The notes: generated from the sequence alone by a model not told the origin. Positions 1 to 15,900 are shown, numbered from the stretch's first letter. The stretch: DNA of 64,000 nt from Temnopleurus reevesii (GCA_036244855.1 BQKZ01000031.1:169767-233766); one strand, 5' to 3'. A program made the numbers and translations.

Positions 1-3000
1 ATGAAATAATAATACTAACATTCTACAAGATATAACCATAAATTTCTAAATCAAATTTCTATTGCAACAAGCCATTGCATTTTTGTTACATTTTACCTTG
101 ATCTCAAGATTCTGAAAGAGCATTTTGCACAAACTTGCCAATCAAAGCAGAGTTAAGGGGCAAAATAGGTTGTTTAAATATTTTGTTAAAGTTGACAGTG
201 TCAACAGTGTGTTGCCAAACCTATGATTCATATTATATCACGGCTCAGGAGAAAGAAGGGAATATAGTTGACCGTATCATCTCTGATTCCCCTAGTGATT
301 TCAAGGAGTTCTCCAAACTTTATCTCATTCTGGTATGCATCTTCATTCCATCAACAACCTTTCAATCGCATGGCCATCTATTTTATCAACGACAAAGTGG
401 CCCATCATTCTTATTCTCAATTTCACTTTAGGGTCAATTGTTAAAAGAAATTATAAAGTTTGAAACACAATTTTGATCAATCTATTGAATTATGGGGCAT
501 ATGACATTAAACATGAATTGTAGGATGTGGGTAAACTTGGGGTTTTAATTGTCTGATTTTCAGGAATAATTTTGACATTTCTGCAAGTATATTCCCTCCT
601 GTGCGTATGACAAGTTTTGCCAGGAAAGCTCATGGTGTCACGGTGATAGGAAGTCTATTCCCTTCTATGGTCCCAAACAGGTGTAATACTCTTGGCTCTA
701 GACAATAGAGAGTCAGGGATATTAACACTTCTCAGCTCCTTTCACACTGGAGGCTGCTTGTATCATTTCAGTTTTGTTCTTCATCCTTTGTCTGTTGTCT
801 GTTGTAGTATGAAATAGGCATGTATTTTGAAATTTAAAGTCAAGACTTAGGTTTTATGATTATCATAGATATCAGTTCTTTCAGCCTGTAGAGAAATATT
901 TTTTTATGTAAAAAAAAATAGATCTACCCTGTCAAAATGATTATTTTGTAAACAACCTGGACGTTTCTTCTTTTCTATGTTCCCGTTCTAAATGATTGTT
1001 TAAAAATGTGATTATCCTTGCATTGCTCTTGGCTGAACACATATAAAGTTTGTAACTCTAAACAGGGATTGGGCAGGGGTTTTTTTTTAGACCTTGATAG
1101 AACCAAGAATTCTGTTGTGGGTTGGTGTGCCATATGTTACTGAACTTGTGAATTACAAAGGGACATTCAAGGTATAGCTTCAGTGTTTAAGGGAGGAAAA
1201 GGTTGCAAAAAACAGGGTACAAAGAGCTTCAACTAAGAATCCTTTGTAATATATCATGGAACTCTGTAGGTTTGTGGTAATATGGATGAACAAAACATAG
1301 TATCTATTATACATTGTAGTTTATTCTGACACATCAAATAATAGACCTCTTCATAGCTGATGTGCCATGCTCGTAATACATTTATCTATATAATAATACA
1401 TTTATCTATATCTATTCATATACAGTAATACATCTATCTATACATATGTACTTTATATTCTTATATTTCTTATAATCAGTTTCCTATTCAGTTCTCTGTT
1501 ATATTTTTCCTTAATGATTATATTAATTGTAGGATTATTTTAACTTAATTAGGATTAAATTATATTAATTGATAAAAGTGGAACAGCTGTACTTGTGAAA
1601 AGTGTCTGCACTTACATTTAAGCTTAAGGAGCAATTGTAATGATTTACAAGGTCGATTAACAAGGAGACCTGTTTAAACTGTTGTATAATCATAAATCGC
1701 AATTTAATACATGTATAACGAAGTAGCGTCTCAAAATCATTATTTTATTCCAACATATGCATAGAAGGATACACTTGACTATAAGTCATTGTATTAATTA
1801 ATAATGGTGAGTAAGTCAACTTAAGGCATGTCTGAAAGCCAGTGCATGAATCAGAGGATCAGAAAGGCTTATTAAAGGACAGGATATCATTATCAAGTAT
1901 AACACCCGAACAAGGTTTAAATCATGCATGATTTTGATTAATAAATACATAGTATGAAGGTTTTACTTTATCAACATAAAATGTAAAAATATGCTTTCAT
2001 TAAAAATCAAAAGAATCGCGAATCCATCTAAAACTTCATGCTCAAACTTGATTGTTCAGATGAGATCTGACCACAAGTTAGAGTATCCTTTTTTGACATT
2101 GACTCTGAGCTAAAATAGGGATAAATAACGAGAACTGCTGAAACTGCTTATCCGATAATGGGGAGCTGTGGACTAAAATGAAGTAAAACAAAAAAATCTT
2201 GAGCTTTCGATCCTAGCAGAATCTTAATCATAAGCAAAATGACAGAGAAATGAAGTGAACACACAAGTATATAGAAAAAGCTAAACAGGGAGGTAAAATA
2301 GGGATGTAAGCTCAAGATAATTGCTTTAAAACAAAAAGTAGTGAATTTTCCATTGTTGAATATATATTGAATATCATTTCCCCAATTAAATATTTTGTTG
2401 TCATTCTATAATCGAATACACTTTCTTGACCAGTTGATGTGATACAATCAAATAATCAAATGCGGTAATCTTAATGGCAGGAAGGGGTGATGATGGTTGA
2501 TGTCCATCATCAGAAATGGCTTCATTTCAGAAAACTAAGGTTATGTCTTTCTCTCGATAAATTGACAATTTCATTATTTCCAGCATGTTGTAATCAAATT
2601 TCACATAATTAATGGCAGATGGTTGGTCACAGTATCTTCAATTATGTGGGAGAAATAACTTGAGCTATAACTTCAAATTTTAAGAGGTAGAATTGTGCAC
2701 TAAAATTTTAAATGGCGTGATATGGCAGATTGCATTCCTTAGTCACTTGCAGTGTAAGCTGTCCATAAAGTTATGAAATGAGTGAAGGTCATATCTTGAT
2801 TCAATCAAATCTGATATCCTGATGTAAAGCAGGGTCCCAAGTGAACCACAGCCAAGGAAACATCAAGTTTACTTCTCGATTATATGATATGTTTAATTCT
2901 GAATTGAGGTGTAAATTGAAGAATTATTAGTGACTGACATGGGAAGTTATTTGTTGGTAATGAGAAAGAAAATGTATGAATTATCAGACATATTCTATTT

Positions 3001-3868
3001 TAGCTCATAAGAAGATAAGGTTTTTAAAGATATGAATTTGATTTACAATTATAAGGTAGCCTATATCAATACTTGAAATGCAGCCATGTTTTTAATGAAA
3101 TTGGTGGAAATGGTCATGTGCATAGCTGATTTAAGAGAGGATTAATAATAATTATGAAGATGTGTTATAAAAAATGAATCATGATAATAATCTAATTATT
3201 GTACAGTTATTTATAGGAAAGTGTTTTATCATTTTCAATTAATTGAGGAATATCTTAAATTCCTGCTCCATTTTGGCACATTTTCAGAAAGTTCTGTAGG
3301 CCAACAATGAATATATCTGTTCACGATATAAGCCCCATATAGAATTTACTATGGCACTGAAAGATGTTATTTTGAACACTTTATGACCCTTTCCTTTCCT
3401 GTAATGAGATAATGAATGTAATGAGTTTATTGTCCTGAAGAGATGATAGTCCCACAGCATGAAATCTGTGTAGTTACTACCCAGCTTCCTTTGCTAATGG
3501 CTAAAGAGGTTACTAGTGTTGAGCACTTACAGATGACTTGTTCAGGCTTAGGATATAAAGATTTTTGGTCATTAATACTTCATCCATTGAAGCCCAAATT
3601 AATGGAATACATGTCTGGAAATGTTTTTTATGTACCTGTTAGAAAAATATGAGTGATCAAAATGGCAATTATCTGTAGAATAACCTGGGTTTATAGAGGT
3701 AAGTGAATAATTTCCTTATTATCAAGCAGTTTGTAAGAATGTAATCGTTCCATGTTTGAAAAATGACCTTTTTTGTTGCATTGAATTAATATTTCTGTTA
3801 CTTTCTTTATTCCTCCTGTCTCCTATTCCTCCATCTTTCTGTCCCTTCCATCACCTTCTCACAAACAG
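1..3868 (+). other. MYO5: Presumed MYO5 intron upstream of the first visible exon
   Basis: I find no motor-domain exon here; the exon that should precede the converter was looked for and not seen. The stretch is AT-rich with no long convincing ORF. It contains one copy (2181-2240) of a short sequence that recurs in inverse orientation at 46782-46838. Confidence 0.6.
2181..2240 (+). repeat. Dispersed short repeat, copy 1
   Basis: About 60 bp (core ttgagctttcgatcctagca) is the inverse complement of 46782-46838. Confidence 0.6.
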
Positions 3869-3980
3869 GTGGTCGTATTCAGAGTTCTTCACCCGCTATC
3901 GAGTTTTGATGGTGCGGAAAGAAATCAACAAGAAAGACGTAAGAGGTACCAGTGAGAAGACACTCAAACGACTCATCGTG
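3869..3980 (+). CDS. MYO5: MYO5 exon: converter region of the motor
   Basis: Encodes [15 protein letters not shown] and KTLKRLIV. It enters with one base finishing a codon after acceptor acaaacag and leaves in phase 0 at GTG|gtaagt. Preceding motor exons are not in the window. Confidence 0.94.
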
Positions 3981-6900
3981 GTAAGTGTCCAGACTCTTAG
4001 GATTAAATGCAAGCTTAAGTAATAACTCAATGATGTAGCTGCGCCACTTACCTATTACGACAATTACTTTAACTTTTCTTTCAAGAATACCATATACAAT
4101 GACTTGGCAAAGAATCAGCATTGTTACTTGTCTCACCTTCAGACAAATCCTCCAAATCAAAACTCTCATTTTATAAGTGAATCAAATTCAATTCATTGTC
4201 AAGAATTGTCTACACATGCCTAGCCTTGGTCAGCATCATAATGAAATAATAGTAATCTAAGGTCACTTTCAAATTATTTTGAGTTAGGTACAAAGACATA
4301 TCTTCTCTCTTTTTTCAGTTCCAAATGACTAGGCATAAAATTCCAGAATTTTATGATTGAATGAATAATTGATTCAGTTATCCTGCTATTGAATTTTTAT
4401 TTTTAGTTTGAAATGGTTCAGTTTGTGAAGAAAATGAGAAAGGAAAGTTAATTTTAGATATATAGAGAACGTTAAATTATGATGAATAAAAAATTTGATT
4501 TTAAGAAATTTTGATAGATTTAAAAGAAAAGTCCATTTTATTTGTATTAAGAATATCTTAAAATGAATTGTTAGATTTGTTTATTTTGATCTCTTTAAAT
4601 CAAGAATAAAAGGAAGTGAAATAAGGAAAGAATGGTTCAATGCTATGTACAGTGTCTGAAGAAAAGGTTTCCCAAATGAAAGATTTAGCATAAAAGCACT
4701 AAGCCAATATAGTGTTCTTTCCAACATCGCGAGAAAGGGATGTTTATAAATTGCTAACACTCATAAGCCTCAGATTTTACATATGAGGAACACACACAGG
4801 GGCACACCTGTGGTGAAAGCGGTAAATTAATTTGGCATTTTTGGTCCGACGGCTTGCCCAGAGGATTACAATGTGACTCAACGTCCATCGGTCCCTGTTG
4901 TAAGGTGTCTGATTAGTTCCAAGGTTAGCTTTTACACATGTTGTCCTGCTGCTCTTTCTCTTTCAATGGCAATGAGCTGATATGGACAAGACTAGAATTA
5001 CAGTGTACAATTCTTGGACAATTTCCTACTTTGTCAACTCTGGGGAAACTATTCAGAAGTCCATGTATCAGAAACAGAACATTTTTTTGGGGGTGTAGCA
5101 TTTCCTTTTACTTGAAATCAATGAATAGGTCAGTCTTTAAAGCTTTATACGTGGATTTTATTGAATAAATATTAATTTCCCTAACCAAAAACTTTAGATT
5201 AGCTGTTTATTATATTTCAAGTTAATCTTTATGACAAATGAAATATTTAAAGGTTTATTATGTAGATTGTCAGCAGAAAGTGATTTTATTTTCTATGTTA
5301 GCAATCAGCATTCTAAATTTTTATTCTTTTGCTTATTCAATTCATTATTTGCATATCGATATCTTATAATTTTATCTTCAATATCATAGAAGCGTGAAAA
5401 TCCAAAGGTTTGTAGTTTCTTATTTTTATGATTTTAAAATGGGACAAAAGGTGCATGAAATAATGTTTGTTTGTTTTTATTTCTACTATCTTTCAACTTA
5501 TTCTTTTATTCGAAAAGACATTTCTTGCTCTAGAAGAAGAAAAAATGTGCAAATGATTCCTTTGACTCAATTTTTTTGAGAGAGTCATTAGTATGAATGT
5601 TATTGTTTATCATATTAATTCACTACAGTTTTTACATCAAATGGTCATAAAACCAATCTACATTTAGGTGTTTTTTGTATTTTTCTTCATCTTTACATTA
5701 AAAAAAACGTAGAAAAAAGGGCATTTTGGCGAACCATTGCTGTTTCAAATTGGTAGTTAGAGATTTGTTTTTGAGGTGATGTTTTCATCTGCATGTTCAT
5801 AATAGGGTATAAAAGGAATGGTGTGATGTGTATTTTGGGGAACATGGTATTCAGTTAGGAATATTGTTTATTCATATGAAATGTCTTACTTTTGTGCTAG
5901 AAAACTTTTGTTGAGATTTTAAAAAAATGAGAATGAATTCAGCAGAAAAATGTAGAAATATCTCATCCACTTTTTGTGGTTGCTGAACTTTGCATGAAAT
6001 TAAATTTTGTGGTGTACAAATTCATCGTCATTTCTTGCTCATTAACTGGAAGTATTGACATCTATTAAACCTATTTGTGTTTCTATTTTCTCTACTGATT
6101 CAGAAATAAAATTGTTTCAACAGCACAATATGACTGTAGATATGAGTATTAGGTGAAATGATTCCTTTGAAATGTTTGTGATGGTTTTAGTTTCATGTTG
6201 AAAAATCCTATTAAATTACATTTGTACTTCTTTCAAAATCAAACCTTTTGCAATTTACATTTTCAAGCAATGATATCATGTACAAAATAATTTCCAAAAT
6301 GCATTATGATTTTCATAGAAGCTGTCATTGATTACAATCACTAATGAAAGTATCATGTGCCAAAAGCAAAGGTAAATTATTAAGCTCATCTGAAGATTTA
6401 CAAAGTGTCAGGAATTCCAGTCTAAATGTAGGACTAATCTTGCGCTGCACTCAAAACAACTAAATAACAATTCTTCAACAATTCCTCAATAATGGATCAT
6501 GTACCCAATTAAGAAGTTTAGCAAAAAATGTTTTGACATGCTTATCAAGGCAAATTTATGACAACTTGAAGAGGCTGAGGACCCCAACTTTTAACAAAAA
6601 ATATTGCTCAGGAGCACAATTCATCCACAAATATTTTATTCTTATTTTGTGAATATTCTTTGTAGGATCCTGACAAGTACCAGTTTGGTAAATCCAAGAT
6701 CTTCTTCCGTGCGGGCCAGGTGGCTTACCTGGAGAAGCTGAGAGCCGACAAGTTACGTGCTGCATGTGTGTTGATGCAGAAGACTGTACGAGGCTGGATG
6801 CAGCGAACCAAGTACCAGAGGCTGCGGGCAGCAACCATCGTTATGCAGAAGTACACCAGAGCCTTACTTGCCAGAAAGTGAGTAAAACATTAGATTAAAG

Positions 6901-9900
6901 GCGGGAGCCAGTTATTGAATGATGTAATATAATACGAGGGGCCTGTGAAACAAAGATGTATATCCTGCTTGGCAGGTTGGGAAAAAAATTGTTCACATAT
7001 ATTGGTTTGCATTATGAAAATGCGTATGGAAATGAAATCTAAAAGGACAATTTGGTTTCTTTAGGTATAAAGAAACATTTTATGTCATTTTCTTTGTGAA
7101 TAAAGTCCCATTTTCATAGACATTTTTCCGCTAAAAAGTTTGACTTAAGTCTTTGTGTTACTGGACCCTCAAATTATATTACTGTACTTCAATTTTGGCT
7201 CTCCTAACCCAGAACCAAATGCAGTAACCAATTTGAAGTTATGCAAAATATCTCGGTTGCACCCTGTAGAATTACCGGATAATCCTAGAGTTTTTTTTAA
7301 TATTTATAGACAGATAATCTTAGAGTTAGCATAGATGTCAATGTGATCTATCTTACTTGTAGAAAATGTCCACCTACATTTCATAAGTAAACATCAGTTT
7401 TTGGACCCTTTGACCATGTCTTTTGAATTAGTGAATTAAGATTAAACTTCCTCCGATTAAGCCATTGACAGTTTCTGTGTATGGCAGGTTTTTAGGGAAA
7501 GGCTTTACTGTGTAGATTTAATGCATGACATGTTAATCTCTCACCCCTGCTGCTGATAGAATCCGGATAGTATGGTTATCGGGAACGACCAAGCACAACC
7601 CAAGACAGATTACTTTAATTCGATCTGAGTTTAGGACCCTAGATAAAAGTGCAAACCTCAGAGATCTTTTTCATTGATTATGTGGTGGGTATTCAAAGAA
7701 TGAATCTACATAGGGAGAGGTTTCTAATGAAGTGGGTGAGAGTAGATGAAGCATTCTAGCCTAGTCATCGTCATATATGGTTGGCCTGTTCCACAGGAAA
7801 CCAGAGGAAATTGTAACAATTTGGCAATTGCAGGAGATGGTCGTTTTCTATTCGAGTTCTTGCCTCGGACTTGGTCACCCGCTGGAGTCGTCTACCTTGC
7901 TTAATCTTTTTCTTGAGCTTTTAATTTGTCTGCTCTTAATTGTATACGTGACCAAATCGGTGTCTTCTTGTAGTAAATTGGCATCATTTATGATTTACTG
8001 CAAGTCTTTTGAGGAGGAGGGGCAGGTGAGGGTTTTAAATACTGAAAACCTATATTTTTAAGGTGAACTTTATTCTAAAGTGCTTGCATTGAAATAGACA
8101 CTCACCTATTCTTTGTTTTTTTTTTTGGAGGGGGGGGGGGGGGGGGATTGTAGATGGATTTCTCAAGAAGTATTTATGATGTAAATTTAAATGCATAAAG
8201 ATTTGTATTTATAATCCAAGGGAAAGGACTTTAAGTTATGTTTCAGTGTTACCCAATCTGAATTACTTTGTACAATACGGTCCTGGCAATTCCTTTTAGC
8301 CACCATTGATACCATGCTCATATTAGGACCTCAAAATTACTTTGACTTTTGCTCCAGACATCCTACTTCCATTCTATTTTTGTACCAAACTCCCTTAAAA
8401 CAAGGCACAATAAGATTTCCTTCATTTCATTCCAAATTACCATCATTTTAGGCATGGTTGTACCTTATTCCCTCACTTCCAGAATTGTTTTAATGGAAAT
8501 CTATAATTTCCCCGTGTCTCCCAGTGGCTAGTATAGACATATATGTGACCTCTGAAGGATAAATCTGACCCCCTATCTCCTTCCTATCTCTTTGATTTAT
8601 TCTAAATCCACCAGATATCCAGGTTGATTCAAGCTGGTGATTGAGTCATCACACATAGATATATTAAAAAGAGATTTCAATTTAGATAAAGCAATCCATC
8701 ATTTCTCATTAATAAACTCTTATCATTAGATTCTGACACATTACAAATGCATGGATATATTAGTACCTTGCTTTCTGTTGGGAGGAGCTAAGATGTATTA
8801 TGAGGGAAGTAGCACCAAGATATCTTGCTAATTTCATCCATGGGTGCGAGTTGTCTCGTTAGTTCCTGCCTATACGATGTTACAACAGCTGTTGACATCA
8901 CACTTTTCACCCATGGGATGGGTAGCGCTTGCTTTGTGTCATCTCTCTGTCTCTCACTCCGCTGAGGAAAAGAACCAAGGAGAGTCAAAATTACCCATGG
9001 TCAGCGACACGTACCCTAGGAGCTAGCTATCGACCTCCTCACCCCGCTACTCTCAGATGAGAAGCTGTAGTTTAACCTAAAGCCTCATGTATCAAGCGGA
9101 TCAGTAGGGCTTTGCACTGTCGATGATTATTTGATGATGGTTTTCTTTGAGGCTTGACTAATTTTCTTCAAGTCTGATTCAGCTTCACTCCGTCCTGTGT
9201 CAGGCTGTTTCTCATAAAGTTTTCCTTGCTGAGAGTTCATGTGGGATTGATATAAACGTGCTCTGTGTTGTTTATGATACAATTTGATTACATTCAAGGT
9301 TCTGCCTTTCAAGACAGTTTGGACAGCTTCGTCATGTTGTTCATCTTCGTAGATTCTTATGAGTAGATGCGGAATGGGAATTGAATGTCAAAGGAATCTT
9401 ATGCTTGACATTGAAATAATGATTTCATTGTTAATTTTTCCTGGAAATTTGAGTTTGAAAGTTTTTCCTGGAATTGCAATTATGACAGATGGAGGCTGCA
9501 ATGTTTACTGTCCTAGAATTTTGTGACAATATTAGTGTGAAGCATGTGTCTCTTTGAAAATAAGTCAGAATTTCATCAAACATCTTTTCAGTGAAGAGCC
9601 ATTAGGATTATTTAAATTTTATGTGGCAAGTTATAATAATGTGTGATATTTGTTCTTTAAGATGTATGTGCATTCAACGATTTGAAAATTGGATATTAGC
9701 ATAAATATTCTGTGGGAATCATTTTGAAACAAAATGCCTCGCAATCCGCAGCTTCGCTCACTCCAAAACACCCTTCTTATTGTCAGGCTCACCAAGTTTC
9801 TCCGAGAGACAAGGGCCTCAATCATCATCCAGAAGCAATGGCGTAGCTACCGATGCCGCCGGGACTTCCTCATCATCCGCAATGCCACACTCAAGATTCA

Positions 9901-12900
9901 GTCGTACTACCGTGGAATGGTTGGTCGCAACATCTACATGGAGGCACTCCGACAGCACCGAGCTACCACGATACAGAGGTACATCAGAGGATGGAAAGTG
10001 CGGACATGGTTCCGGAGGACAAGAAGAGCTCTCATCTTGTTGCAGTGCTGCGTGAGGAGATGGAAGGCAAAGAAGGAACTCAAACTACTCAAGGTAAGAT
10101 TCATGTAAATATTGAATATTTTGCATGAACATTTCAATAAATGAAACAAAAGCTTTAATGGATCATTTTTTGTAGCTTTAGGTTTACTGGATTAATATGA
10201 CATTCATTGAAACCTGATGATAGGCTAGTGATAATGAAATTGGAACTTGAAATCAGTAGCAACTTTCGTGTATCAACCTATTTATTTTTGCCATATTGCA
10301 TGATGACAGATAAGTATCATCACCTGAAGCTCCCATCAGAAACAATCTTTTAAAATGTTTGGTCTTGCAGTCTGTGGAAAAAGTAGTTTTCAAAATATTA
10401 CTTAATTATACCTTTTGCAACCCCAAGATGGAAGTGGCATCAAAAGGTGAAAAGTACCTCAAAGTTCAACATTCTAAGGAAAAAAAGAGAACATTTTGAT
10501 ATGTGTTCATTATGAAAACATTAAAATATGATAGATCCTCAGTTTGATCATTAATTATTCTAGTCAACATTTATCCTTCTATAAGGTTTATTTACTTTCG
10601 TGCCATGAATACACTTCTTTCTTCCACTTCTGTTTGTCTTGAGTGTAAAGAAAATCCATTTTTAATACAACACTGAGATTGTTCCTCTCCCTACCATCAA
10701 ATTTTTTGTCTTTGTTGAGTTAAGCCTTTCTCAAAGAGCTTTCTGCACCTTAATCAGTCTCAGAATGAGCTTGAAAGTCAAAGGGAAGTATCTGTTTAGA
10801 CAATCTGTCAACAAACAGCCAATATATTTTAACCACAAAGAGATATGATCTATTGATAAAAGCCTACTCATACATATATGATCACACTCACTGAAATAGA
10901 TAAGCAACCAGAACAGAAATAAAAGAAACTTTTCCTTTCAGAATTCCTATTTTGATCAACAAATTAGGGGTGTAACCGTTAAAGTAGGCTTTCCATGCCT
11001 GACTTAATATGCTTCCATTTAAAGGTGGAGATTGGCCTTCACCTGTTTTAGAGGGAAGCAGGAAAGATTTGGGCAAGAGGGAAAAGCCACATTAACATTG
11101 TCAATATGGTAGAAGGCTTTAGATTCCCTCTAAATCCTGCTACTCAAACTTGAAATCTGAAGACTAAATTTGAAAAAGCTTTTTGCTATTTCCATCTTGT
11201 GATTCAGATGAGGTTTTCTTAGATCTTGGCTCGTAAATGGAGCCAAGGCTTTCCTGTACGTTATATCAGAGTTAAGTGCAGAGTGTTCATTGTATTAGAC
11301 TCTCTTTGGCTGCTTGACATGACTTAGGCAAGTATTTGCTTTTAGTCATACTTTAACCTCTTTCCTTTCTTTTATTGTTTCCTTCCTTTATAATCTCTCA
11401 ATACCCTAAGATGGAGAGATATTACCAGATCCAATATATAAAACGAGTACAACTATATTAACTGTATGTAGACCTAGTTCAAAACATTGTGATTACATCA
11501 GCCTTCTTGGGGAGTAGTTCTGTAGCTAGTGTCTTGATCTACAAAGATTGTTTCGTATTTGAAAGTAAGAAATAAACAGTAGTTCTAGTAAACTTCCTTG
11601 GCTTGATGACCATCCTATCATTTCTATCTTATATTTCTCTTCCTTCATTCTCCTTTGCCAGACATGTTGATTTCAACAGTTAAAAAACAAGCATATGGCT
11701 AACAAGTTTAAATGATGAAATGAGGATCATGATAGGAATCAACAGGCAATTCTAGTTACTGACCATCTAAAGCTGATGAATAGGCAATTAACAGAGTTGT
11801 TGATGATCTGAAGAAAATGACTCAATTTGATGACAGGGTTGTGGAAACTACATATGAAAACAATCATCATGGGCTATGAAAATGTATGGAAAATTTACCC
11901 AAACAAACACAAACTTTTCTTTTCACATTTGTTGCTCAGTTTGTTATAAGGTGTTGAACTTTATAGATGGTTTTTAAAAATTGATTCAGAGTGAGCAATG
12001 TATTCTTTGTAATGGATTTCTTTGATGAAGATAATGATATACATGTATAGAGTGTGGATATCAGTATTAAGATTAAATCTGTTCATATTCAAGCAAGGTC
12101 ACTGCACTTATGCATTAGAAAGTTCTATTTGACCTATTTATGATTCAGCTCTGATTACCAAGATAAGAAAAGGTATCATACCTAATTCCTACTTGTTTAT
12201 CATTTAAATGTGACATATAATGACTAAAGCAAAGATTTAGATGAACATGAGCCGTATTGCTATCAATTTACCTAACAAAGAGCATAGTCCCTTGAACTCT
12301 AAATCGACTGTGACATATATTATATGACACAGAGATGATACACATTATACTCAAGTTGAATATAAACCCTTCTTTTATATCATTCTCTACAGGTTGTACT
12401 TGTTTAATTAATCGCTAATTAGTATTAATTAATAGATAATTAATTTTTTGATGGTTAAAGTTATCTTTCTTTAAATGCTGTACTTATTCACACCCCTCGC
12501 TGTTCTCTAATATCCATTCCAACAATCATTTTCCCTCAAGCTAATGTCATTGCCTTAATTATTCCTATCACCAAAACAATGGTGAGACATTACTAGCTTT
12601 TATATCAAAGTATACTTGTCTACTGTGGATGTCCTTTTCCTCATTTAACAAGCTCAGACCTTCCCAACCCCTTCCTATTCCCGCATCCTACTCCAACCAT
12701 ACTTGTATGCAGCCATTTTCCTTGTCTATTTTGGACCTAGACTTCCTATAGTAAGCTAAAGCATCCTCATATTTCTATTTTCATCACTTTTCCCACATTG
12801 TTTGCTTGGTTTAGAATCTGGAGGAATTGTTATAGTCCATTGAACTTTATTCTCAACACATTTCTAAATCCTATTCCACCCTTCTCTTTAAAAACAACTA

Positions 12901-15900
12901 ATCCCAGTTCCTCTGACTTCTTTCTCCTTTTCTATGTTTTTTAAGCGCTTAGGGACTTTCGCATGATTGTTTTATGCGCTATATAAAAGTGTTTCATTAT
13001 TTTTATTATTATTCCTGGGTCTACTTTCATTTGGGTACTCCACATAACACATAAATTAGCCTGCTTTCACCTCATGGCGTAAATATTTGTTAATGAATGA
13101 TAAATGCCTTAAAATCCAAATTTAGTTAGTTAGTTTTCTTGTCTATTGTACATTATAGAGCTAGATGCATAACTCAAGACAATTCGCTCTATCTTACATG
13201 GGTTGGCACTTAAGTTTCCGTATCTATTGAGCTTTATTCTGTAGATTTAATCCTATGACAGCACTTTACACTTCTCCCCTAAACCAGATACCTACTATTA
13301 TGTTGGTAAAGTTGATACTCTTCTTTAATTTACTGAACCAAAACCTGAATTCCAACTGCACCCCTATGCTGCTGGAGATAATACACTCCCTGACTTTGCT
13401 CAACCAACCTCCTGAATCACACTTACGCCCTTTGCTATAATTGAAGTTACTGCCACCACCTGAATTTCATTTGCACACCTGTGCTGTTTGCCAAATACTC
13501 TCCTGGACTTTGCCTATCCCCCACCCTGCTTCTCACCTGCTCCCTCCCTCTACAATGAATCCGGCCACACTGCACTCCTGTGCTGTACTCTCCTGGACTT
13601 TGCTTCTCTTCTTTAAATCCCACCTGCACACCCGTGTTGGGTACTGTAAAAGCCAAATGAATATTTTTTAAAAGTCTACTTAAATTTGAATGAATCAACA
13701 GAATTTCATGCTTTTTCTCTCATTAGGAAGTTTTCACATTTTGACGGATTATTGTACACAAGTTTGTGTACATTCTAATTAGTGAAAATTTAGTAAATAT
13801 ACGGTCTAGGAATCAGCGAAAATATCAGGGTTTACAGTAAGTCCATGTACTTTGCTTAGCCCCACCCCCCCCCCCCAACTCCCTTCAACCTCCTAAAAAA
13901 TCCTGAATCCCACCTGTGCCGTATGCTGTTAAAGTTGATACTCTCCTTGACTTTGCACTTCCCTCTTGTGGCCTGTCCTAGGAGAGGAGTTTGTGACAGA
14001 GTATTGCTTCATGGGATAGCGGGGTCACAATATCACTTACTTTGAAAGTTAATCAGGTCACAACTTCAGGGTCGTTTCAAAGTGATTTTGAATGGTATTC
14101 ATGATTATGTTTCAATCTTATAGCTTCATCTTAATTACTAAATTACCAAATTATTATGTACAAAATGATCAAATTTCATAGTCTTTTGCTGTTAAGTAAA
14201 ACATCCCTGAAGTAATAATTATGTAATGATAAAGACGAAATCAATTCAGTTAGAACTATTTTCATTTGATTGCATCAAGGTTTCCTCCATGCATAGTTCT
14301 TCTTTGTAATTTGACAGCCAGAGTCAGGGTGACTCAATCCCACCTACACCTGTGAAACTATTTTTTGTTTTGAAAGTTTGTAATACATGTAATTAGACAT
14401 GTCGCACTATAATCATTAATAAATTTTATAATATATCATAATCATCACATATTGAATCAATGAGTCTTACTACTTTGTAATTAGCACAGAATTCTGATGA
14501 AGCTTGGTTATTTTTTTTAAAAATATTTTTTTTTACAACACTCTAATTTACCATAATACACACAATTATGAGCAATATCTTTTTATAAGTACAATAATTA
14601 ATTCATATACAGAGATATATCTTGAGCCTCAAACCTTTCCCAGCAGACCAAAGTGCATACAAATCTGAATGATTACCCCTTGTTTCAGAAGTCCAGATCA
14701 TTAATTAACATACATTGTGATATATCCTGTTGTAGAGGAAGGGTAATTGAGTCACCATGACTCTGGCTGTCAAATTAGTCAACCTTGGAAATGCTTCAAA
14801 CATTTCAATCATTGGTCTTGCGGTATCATGCAGTGATATCTAGACTAACAGCATAAGTTTAGACAGAAATCATTTGGTTTAAATGGCTGACAGCCAGTTC
14901 ACACTACATTGATTTCAGGACCGCAGCAATTGAAAGACATTCTATGAAATGTGTTTGTATTGCCAGAGCAGATGAGAAATGCAGACATATCTAGGGTGTC
15001 TTTATACCCCCTCCCCAACCCAATAGGCATAAGAGTTATGGAGATCCAGCTGCTTTGTGCCATGCTCATTTTGGAATGTGATGATTATCTACAGTTCTGT
15101 TGTGTACTAAGAATTGTCAAAAACTTCATCGTTTGATATTAAGAAATTATGAATTATGTCTATTTGGGAATGAGAATAATCATGTTGTAGAATACTGTTG
15201 TTTATTTTTTTTAAATTTATTTCCCTTGTTTGACTCAGAAGAAAATTCAGGTCATTATCCATGGAATTAATCAATTAACATAATATCTTATTTGAGTGGC
15301 GTTCATAGAAGTGGCAGGTGATTTAAGTGAGAGTGAATTTTACAACTTTTTGAACAAGTTCAATTCAAATTAAGCTTTATCAAGTTGTAAGGTGGCATGA
15401 ATTATTTCCTCGCCTGACCGTGTGATATAAGCCACCTTACTCACATCCGATTGGTCAACGGTCAACTCTATTCACTTACCTCTAGTTTTATGACTTCAAT
15501 CTGTGGCGCCCAGGGTTCTATGCAGGGCTCGATCCAAAAGTAGGTCAACCTAGGACTTGATTTTTCAAAGAGATTTTTAATTTGACATTTGTACCTCATT
15601 TGAAAGCCCAAAGTCTATATTTTATGAATTCATATTGGTCTCTGTGCCTCTTCGCTTCATCTTGCAGAAATTGGCATCTGAACTTGAAAAGCGCCCTCAT
15701 CAAAGTGACGGGACGGAATTTTTTAAATCTCTTTCTCACTGCTTATGCTGAATTATTTTCAAAAAATAAATCATGGTGATTTGTTAGGTAATTCTAATGT
15801 AACAATAATGTAAAAAACAATTTTTAGAAAATTTCCATAAATTTTCGTAAAATTACATTTTTTGGCCAAAAATGCACATTTTTAGCACTTTGACTCGTTA

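Noticed and set aside
9780..10149. Overlapping ORFs in other frames and on the minus strand of the IQ exon
   Set aside because: Shadow frames of the IQ-motif exon at 9787-10093, with no family similarity.
13441..13698. Pro/Leu/His-rich ORFs on both strands
   Set aside because: Derived from the degenerate tandem repeat, not conserved in frame between units.
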